Shown here: one piece after another, positions 58,895 to 64,000 of the stretch
Layout: each line of letters begins with the position of its first letter
How positions within the stretch are numbered: position 1 is the stretch's first letter
Origin: Rhizophagus clarus
Lineage: Eukaryota > Glomeromycota > Glomeromycetes > Glomerales > Glomeraceae
Assembly: GCA_015698045.1 (NCBI GenBank)
Contig: BLAL01000285.1
Location: forward strand, 1,736,001 to 1,800,000
Direction: 5' to 3'
DNA length: 64,000 bases
Made by a program: the position numbers and the translations under genes
Notes under the pieces: model-generated
Told to the model about the DNA's origin: nothing
What the model saw: only the letters and a program-made list of their open reading frames with translations
The model's database searches: none

Positions 58895-60590
58895 AAACTT
58901 TTGTAGATCTTTAGAGATAAACCTGTACTTTATTTTAAATAAGACAGAAATAATAGAGTGGAAGAAGGTTGCTCAAAGAAGTTTCTACAAAAAAATACCT
59001 TCAATAATACTTTTAATGATATAACAGGTCAAAGAAGCAAAACTCAATGATGAGCTAGCCATACTTTTGTCTTTTCACCTTATTTCAGCTTTTGCCTTGG
59101 TTAGGAGATCCTACTTCCAAAAGCCTGAACTGACAAATTCAGGATGCATAAACAATATGTTACCCACCTAATTATTAGCTATTACACAGGATATAGATTT
59201 AAATAATTCATCATCTGATCAGCACCAATCAAATTCTATGAGCCTTTATACAACATCAGAAGTATTCACGTCCAAGGGTAAAGGCAAGAAGAAAAACAAA
59301 AAGTTTACACCTCAAGCAGTAAACAAAGTCACTAGACAACCAGTTGTCTTCCAGATAGAGACTACACAAGATCTTTTTTCATCTCACCTTCCCAATCCAA
59401 TAAAACTACAACATTAACAAAATCTTTAATGTCTATTTTGAATTCTCTAGACACAAGAAAAAAATCTAAGATGCAAGATGAAAAGGCCTCTCACATCATT
59501 ATTGAATATCAAGCTCCCTCTAGATGTAATTTCGTTTATGATATCTTTATATATGATGTTCTAACAAAGTAGGATAACTATCAACTGCTTACCTACCTAT
59601 TTATATGAGACAATGTTATATTAATTTCTGTTAAGTGGCAGCATAAGTATAAGATAGTTTGATATAAATTAGTAACTTCAGAATTTTTTAGAAGTTATAA
59701 ATCACAGTGAATAGCATCTCTCACTGACTTTTCTGTACGATAGTTTTGAGTGTTATAGATTTTCAAAGAACAAAAAGAACGCAAGAGATTTCAAGTTGTG
59801 ATACTCAATCTGCCTGATTCTATGACTGCAGCTATGCTTACAGAACTCTAACATCAAATCTTTCTCAGTGAATTGAACATTAAATATTCAAAGAAATCAA
59901 GTTACCAGACAGCTCGTGCAAAATTGTAGGCTATTTTGAATCCTGGAAACACCTATACAAGTGTATTAATAATCCCACTTTCTGGTATAACAAATCTGTT
60001 ACTTGGTGTAAGCATACCTTGATCCACTTGGCATCTTCTTCGAAAAAGAAATCTGCTTCTCCCTCATCATTGGTTAAGTGATCTAAGAAGAACAGGGAGT
60101 TTAAACTCAGTGTTTCTTCTACAAATATATGCAATATTACTTCTGCAATTAGATCTAATAAGATCTACATAAGAAATTCTTAAGATAGCAAATTCATTAA
60201 TCAAACATAAGGATAATTATGATCGCAAGAAACTTAAGAAGTTTACATAGGATATGAGTTTCAATTTGAAGTTTTTTAAACATGACCTATATGCAAAAAT
60301 TGCCAAAATTAAGAAATCTTTGAAGGGTTGACTAATAGTCTCATATGGCTTTGAAGAAATTTATGACCTAACTTAGCAACAGTAGACTAGTTCTTATGTA
60401 GAATTTTTAATTTTTTCCTCCTTTTTTTCCTTTTATTCGTTATATCATATTTGTTCTTAATATTTTAGGCGTATGTTAAGATTGGCTTCTAATTGGAAGT
60501 AATAGTTATTATTAAGCGGGTATATTATAGCCTTCCTTTTACAAATAAAACTGATTGTGATCTTATCGCCTTTAAACTTAAAAAAAAAAA
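58895..60590 (+). mobile_element. Decayed plus-strand copy of the ORF1-only retroposon
   Basis: Translations in shifting frames match the 28194-26737 protein in order: EWKKVAQRSFYKK near 58960, KLNDELAILL near 59045, a KGKGKKKNKKF Lys tract near 59280, YQAPSRCNFVYDIFIYDV near 59510-59560, LSELNIK near 59870 and KFFKHDLYAK near 60270. It ends in an A run at about 60579-60590. Many stops and indels. Its start and target duplication were not resolved. Confidence 0.65.
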
Positions 60591-60599
60591 TATAGTAGC

Positions 60600-62870
60600 T
60601 ATTATTTATAAACTACACAGTCTAAAATTTTAAAAATATATTTATTTATATTATATAATATTTTTTACAATACTTTATTTAAATATAAATTTTGCTAGAA
60701 TTTTTATAGATTTCATAAAAAATCCATAAGAAAAGTACAAAATTTTTCATTTTTATTATTGTTATTTACTAAAATTATCTATTTTTGATTTGTAATAGAA
60801 TTTAATAATATTATTAAATCTTATAGTAAAATAAACTGATAGAAATGTGCAGTTTATATTACTCTATTATTTTATCAGTTTAGTTTTTTTTATATCACTT
60901 GATTTATAATTTATAAAAGTTTAATATTATTGTAATTTATAGGTGACAGTCATCATATCATTATATCAAATTTTTATATATTAGATATTGGTATATTGAG
61001 ATTAGACTATACTAATTATTTATTAATTATATTATAAATTTAAATTAAATATTATATAATTAATATTTATTTATTAATAAAAAGATTAAATGGAAATTAA
61101 ATAATATTTTTAATTTAAAAAACTGTATATTTTCATATATTTATTATTAATTAATAAATTTTTTTTTTAGTAGCATAAATTTTTTGTTTTTTTTTAAAAA
61201 TTTTTTATTATTTATGAATAAAATAATATAAATCAATTTAATTGCTAGTCTGTCTAAAATTAACATTGCATTACTAATAAAATTTAGGGTTAAATTTGCT
61301 AATTTTATGTTAGAACACAAACTTCAAAAAGGATATCTTATAGATGACATATTGGCTTTAAATAAAAGTCATATGATATACTGAAAAAATACTTAAAAAA
61401 AACAAATTTGCAAAAAAAAGTTATACATTCATATGCAAAATAATGAGTTTATTATGTGCATATGTCAGATTTATACTTTAAAATATACGAAATTTCAAAT
61501 ATTTCATTTTATTATATTATGTTATTTACATTAAAATCCTATAATTTTTAGCTTCTAAAGTTGTTTTAAAGACTTTTTTGAAATATTATTATTATTAAAA
61601 ACAAGTGAAAGTTAAAGAAAACTAGTTACAGAAATATAATTATGAAATTTTTTGGTAAATATAACTTGTCATAAAATGAAAAAAATATTGTATTTATGGT
61701 ATTTTTGTTTGTAAAATGAGTAAAATTTGTTTCATGCGTGAAATGCAAAAAATGCTTTTTTTTATTATTGTTATTAACCCCAAATTTTATTAGTAATGCA
61801 ATGCCAATTTTAAGCAGATTGGCAATTATCGCCATTTTCAAATTGCTGTGATTAGATGATTTGTCGATCAATTAAAAAAAAATACTGAAAACAGCCAAAA
61901 ACAACTGAAAACAATTAATTTATCAAAAATACTCTTATTAAACACATACAAAAAACACTTTTTATAAATATTTTTCTTAAAAAACACTAAACTTGACGCC
62001 TTTAACATTCTTTATTATGTTTATAAGATGTTTTACAATGTGTTTTTTTATTTATTAAAAACTAAAGATCTAAATAAAAAAAATAGTTAGAAATAAAAAA
62101 AAAAGAAAAAAAACGAAAAAAAGAAAAAAAAACTAATAAAATAAAAAAAATATTACCTGTTACTTAGTAGTGAACTTTTAGAATTGTTAGGAATCAGTTT
62201 TTAGGAATTGGTTTTTAGGAATCGGTCTTTAGGAATCGGAAGAATCAGTTTATAAGCTACTGTGGTAAAAAAGGGCAAATGATAAAAAAAATATTAGTAA
62301 AGTTTATATAATGGTGGCTTAGCATTACACAGATCAAATGATGTCCGTGATATTTATAGTAAAAAGTGATTTTAATTTGTGTAATCTAAAATCAATTTTT
62401 ATTTATATAAAAAAAAGCTGCTGATCACAGTAATTCGAAAACGGCAATAAATAAAACATTATTATTATTAGATTAAAATAAGTAAATAAATATGTACTTA
62501 ATAAAATATATGAAAACACAAGGTAAATGACTTAACCTTGCAAAATAAACTAAATAAAAACTTGTACTGAAAACATTTTTGATAATCCAATTGAGATCAT
62601 TTTCTGTTTTGTGTCTTAGACTAAAGGGCTTATGGATAATTGTTTAGTTTAGTATTTTTGTATTAGCATCAATTTGACTAATCCTTAGGTACTCACATTT
62701 TTAATGTATTGAAGTTAACTTGTTTACTTGCTTGTTTTGTAAAGAATTTTGACTTCTCTTGTTCTTGAAAAATAAAAATAAAAATAAAATATTTAATTGA
62801 TATTCAAATATCAAATTAAACAAATTGTCTAATACCACATATAATTAATAATTATTAGTAAAGATAATAT
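60600..62870. other. Long AT-rich stretch without recognisable genes
   Basis: Features seen: a plain AT desert to about 61250, poly-A and poly-T runs, and a short triplicate of TTTTTAGGAATYGG words at 62185-62245. The minus-strand frame at 61626-61871 has no family signal. Confidence 0.5.
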
Positions 62871-62910
62871 GTTTGAAAAATTACTGTATTTATTTTTATA
62901 TTTATTTCAG

Positions 62911-63127
62911 TTGTATACCCAATTATTTAAATAAATATCTATTGTTAATGGAAAAAACAAGAAATTTTATTAGAAAATCTGTTGAATTACTAATTTTACA
63001 AATGAAAAATGTGGAAATGGAGGATAAAAGCATACTAAAAAATTGCAAAACAAAATTATTATTATACATACTGCCCAAATTATTTTGGAATGTTATAATT
63101 ATACTATATATTTGTCAAATTTTGTAA
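62911..63127 (+). CDS. Possible exon of an unrecognised gene
   Basis: Follows a plausible acceptor (TTTATTTCAG at 62910) and stays open to TAA/TAG at about 63127; an internal ATG lies at 62948. Content is helical and Leu/Lys-rich (MEKTRNFIRKSVELLILQMK). No upstream exon or domain was recognised, and the AT bias alone could give such a frame. Confidence 0.2.
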
Positions 63128-63748
63128 TAGAATTTAATTCGCAATCAACAAATTTAATAGAAAAAAAATTAAGCTATTATTAGGAAAAAAATAAAATTTG
63201 GTACATGATAGAAACTAACATAGCGTTGCCTACACCCTAACCGTTCTTCGATTTATAATTATTCTGGAAACAAAATTAAAAAACTAATCATCACTCGGCA
63301 TTATTTATTAATATATTTAACCCGGCAAAACAAATCCGGCTACCATTTTTTTGCAAGCGACGCTAGGGTTGTTACATGATAGATAATGTGTGTTATTTTA
63401 ACTATCTAAATGCATATTTTTATCAGTAAAGTGATATATAATTTTAGACATCATCGTTTTATTGTAAATGATTAAATTGCTAAAAAAATAATTCTATGCA
63501 AATCAAATTTTCATATTATACGGAGTATATTGTTACACTGCTATGTTGAATTTGGGAAAAAACCTGTTTTAGAAACGCTATTCGAGAACCACGAGGATTG
63601 CAAATATCACAGTTGCACATAGTAATTTATGACAATTTGTGTACAACCTAGTAACGAAATTTATTTTGGTAAAAGTGATTTCGACAAGTACTATCATTAT
63701 TGCTTTTTTAAGAAAAAAGCTATATCATATGTATATTATTATATCCTA

Positions 63749-63937
63749 TTATCCTATTGTAAAAGCAGGTAAAATTTTGCCGGAGCATTCACCAAATCCA
63801 ACCAAGTAACCTTCTCCTTGACAATATCCCGTTAACACTATTTCGTCTCCATCTTCGATGAATTTTCTTTTAATTCCATCAACTTCATTTTGACCATTCC
63901 ATGTAATTTCTAGTAAAGATCCTCTAGAATTCTCAGT
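63749..63937 (-). CDS. Fumarylacetoacetase, last exon (gene continues beyond right edge)
   Basis: Terminal exon of 63 codons with stop TAA 63749-63751 and a TTTTAG acceptor just right of 63937. It reads [12 protein letters not shown], then [20 protein letters not shown] and [17 protein letters not shown], which is the conserved C terminus of fumarylacetoacetate hydrolase. The enzyme cleaves fumarylacetoacetate to fumarate and acetoacetate in the last step of tyrosine and phenylalanine breakdown, in the cytosol. The active site lies in upstream exons outside the window. Composition is less AT-rich than the surroundings and no lesion is visible, so this is probably a live host gene. Confidence 0.85.
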   Translation of the reverse strand, partial: TENSRGSLLEITWNGQNEVDGIKRKFIEDGDEIVLTGYCQGEGYLVGFGECSGKILPAFTIG

Positions 63938-64000
63938 CTAAAATTGAATAAAAAAATAATCATTCATTTATTCATAAATATTTTATAATGTATAATATGG

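Noticed and set aside
1-64000. rRNA, tRNA or CRISPR features
   Set aside because: No rRNA-like conserved blocks, no cloverleaf with A/B boxes recognised by eye, and no short regular repeat-spacer array; the tandem arrays found have no unique spacers. A tRNA scan was not possible.

Overview
The window is AT-rich eukaryotic DNA: small GT-AG introns, very long homopolymer runs, and almost all recognisable coding sequence belonging to transposable elements. The repeat families, the expanded short Myb/SANT-like genes, the SAM-domain protein with a nuclease-like C-terminal half and the Tnp2/CACTA transposase fit a repeat-rich early-diverging fungus, most likely an arbuscular mycorrhizal fungus (Glomeromycotina). 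That placement is inferred from family resemblance only.

Layout. 1-11.16 kb: two head-to-tail copies of one LINE (RRM plus zinc-knuckle ORF1; endonuclease-RT-RNase H ORF2) on the minus strand, separated and bounded by the same 15-bp sequence and interrupting a Myb/SANT-like gene whose 3' exons follow at 11.18-11.57 kb. 11.9-13.0 kb: tandem repeats. 15.33-19.88 kb: the most interesting unit, a three-exon gene of about 1,100 codons from an uncharacterised family, bracketed by 19-bp terminal inverted repeats (18/19 match) and a 4-bp target duplication; it looks like a DNA transposon with a non-classical transposase. 21.7-22.5 kb: an intact four-exon Myb/SANT-like gene, the best of three copies. 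24.8-30.0 kb: a decayed Tnp2/CACTA transposase on the minus strand, split by a 1.9-kb retroposon that has only an ORF1-like protein and a 17-bp target duplication. 31.0-34.0 kb: a third Myb/SANT copy, a 155-bp MITE and a decayed, intron-lacking copy of the 15-19 kb gene.

34.13-43.13 kb: an LTR retrotransposon of Ty3/Gypsy type (435-bp LTRs, ATAC duplication, PBS, PPT, decayed gag-pol) carrying, between pol and the 3' LTR and in antisense, an apparently intact intron-containing gene for a SAM-domain protein. 44-54 kb: three terminal-inverted-repeat elements. One (46.2-48.2 kb) carries fragments resembling MRE11 and a UBA domain and sits inside a tandem array whose pre-insertion site can still be read. 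Another (50.86-52.51 kb) is a 1.65-kb near-perfect foldback. 55-57.3 kb: an array of about 17 units of roughly 100-115 bp with splice-site-like borders. 58.9-60.6 kb: a second, badly decayed copy of the ORF1-only retroposon. The right edge holds the last exon of a fumarylacetoacetase gene, the only clear housekeeping gene.

How it fits together: the sequence is nested insertions into older insertions. Several premature stops are TGA where a sister copy or family pattern has an arginine CGN codon, and LTR differences are mostly transitions, which suggests cytosine deamination. All homologies were judged by eye from translations; no database search or folding program was run.
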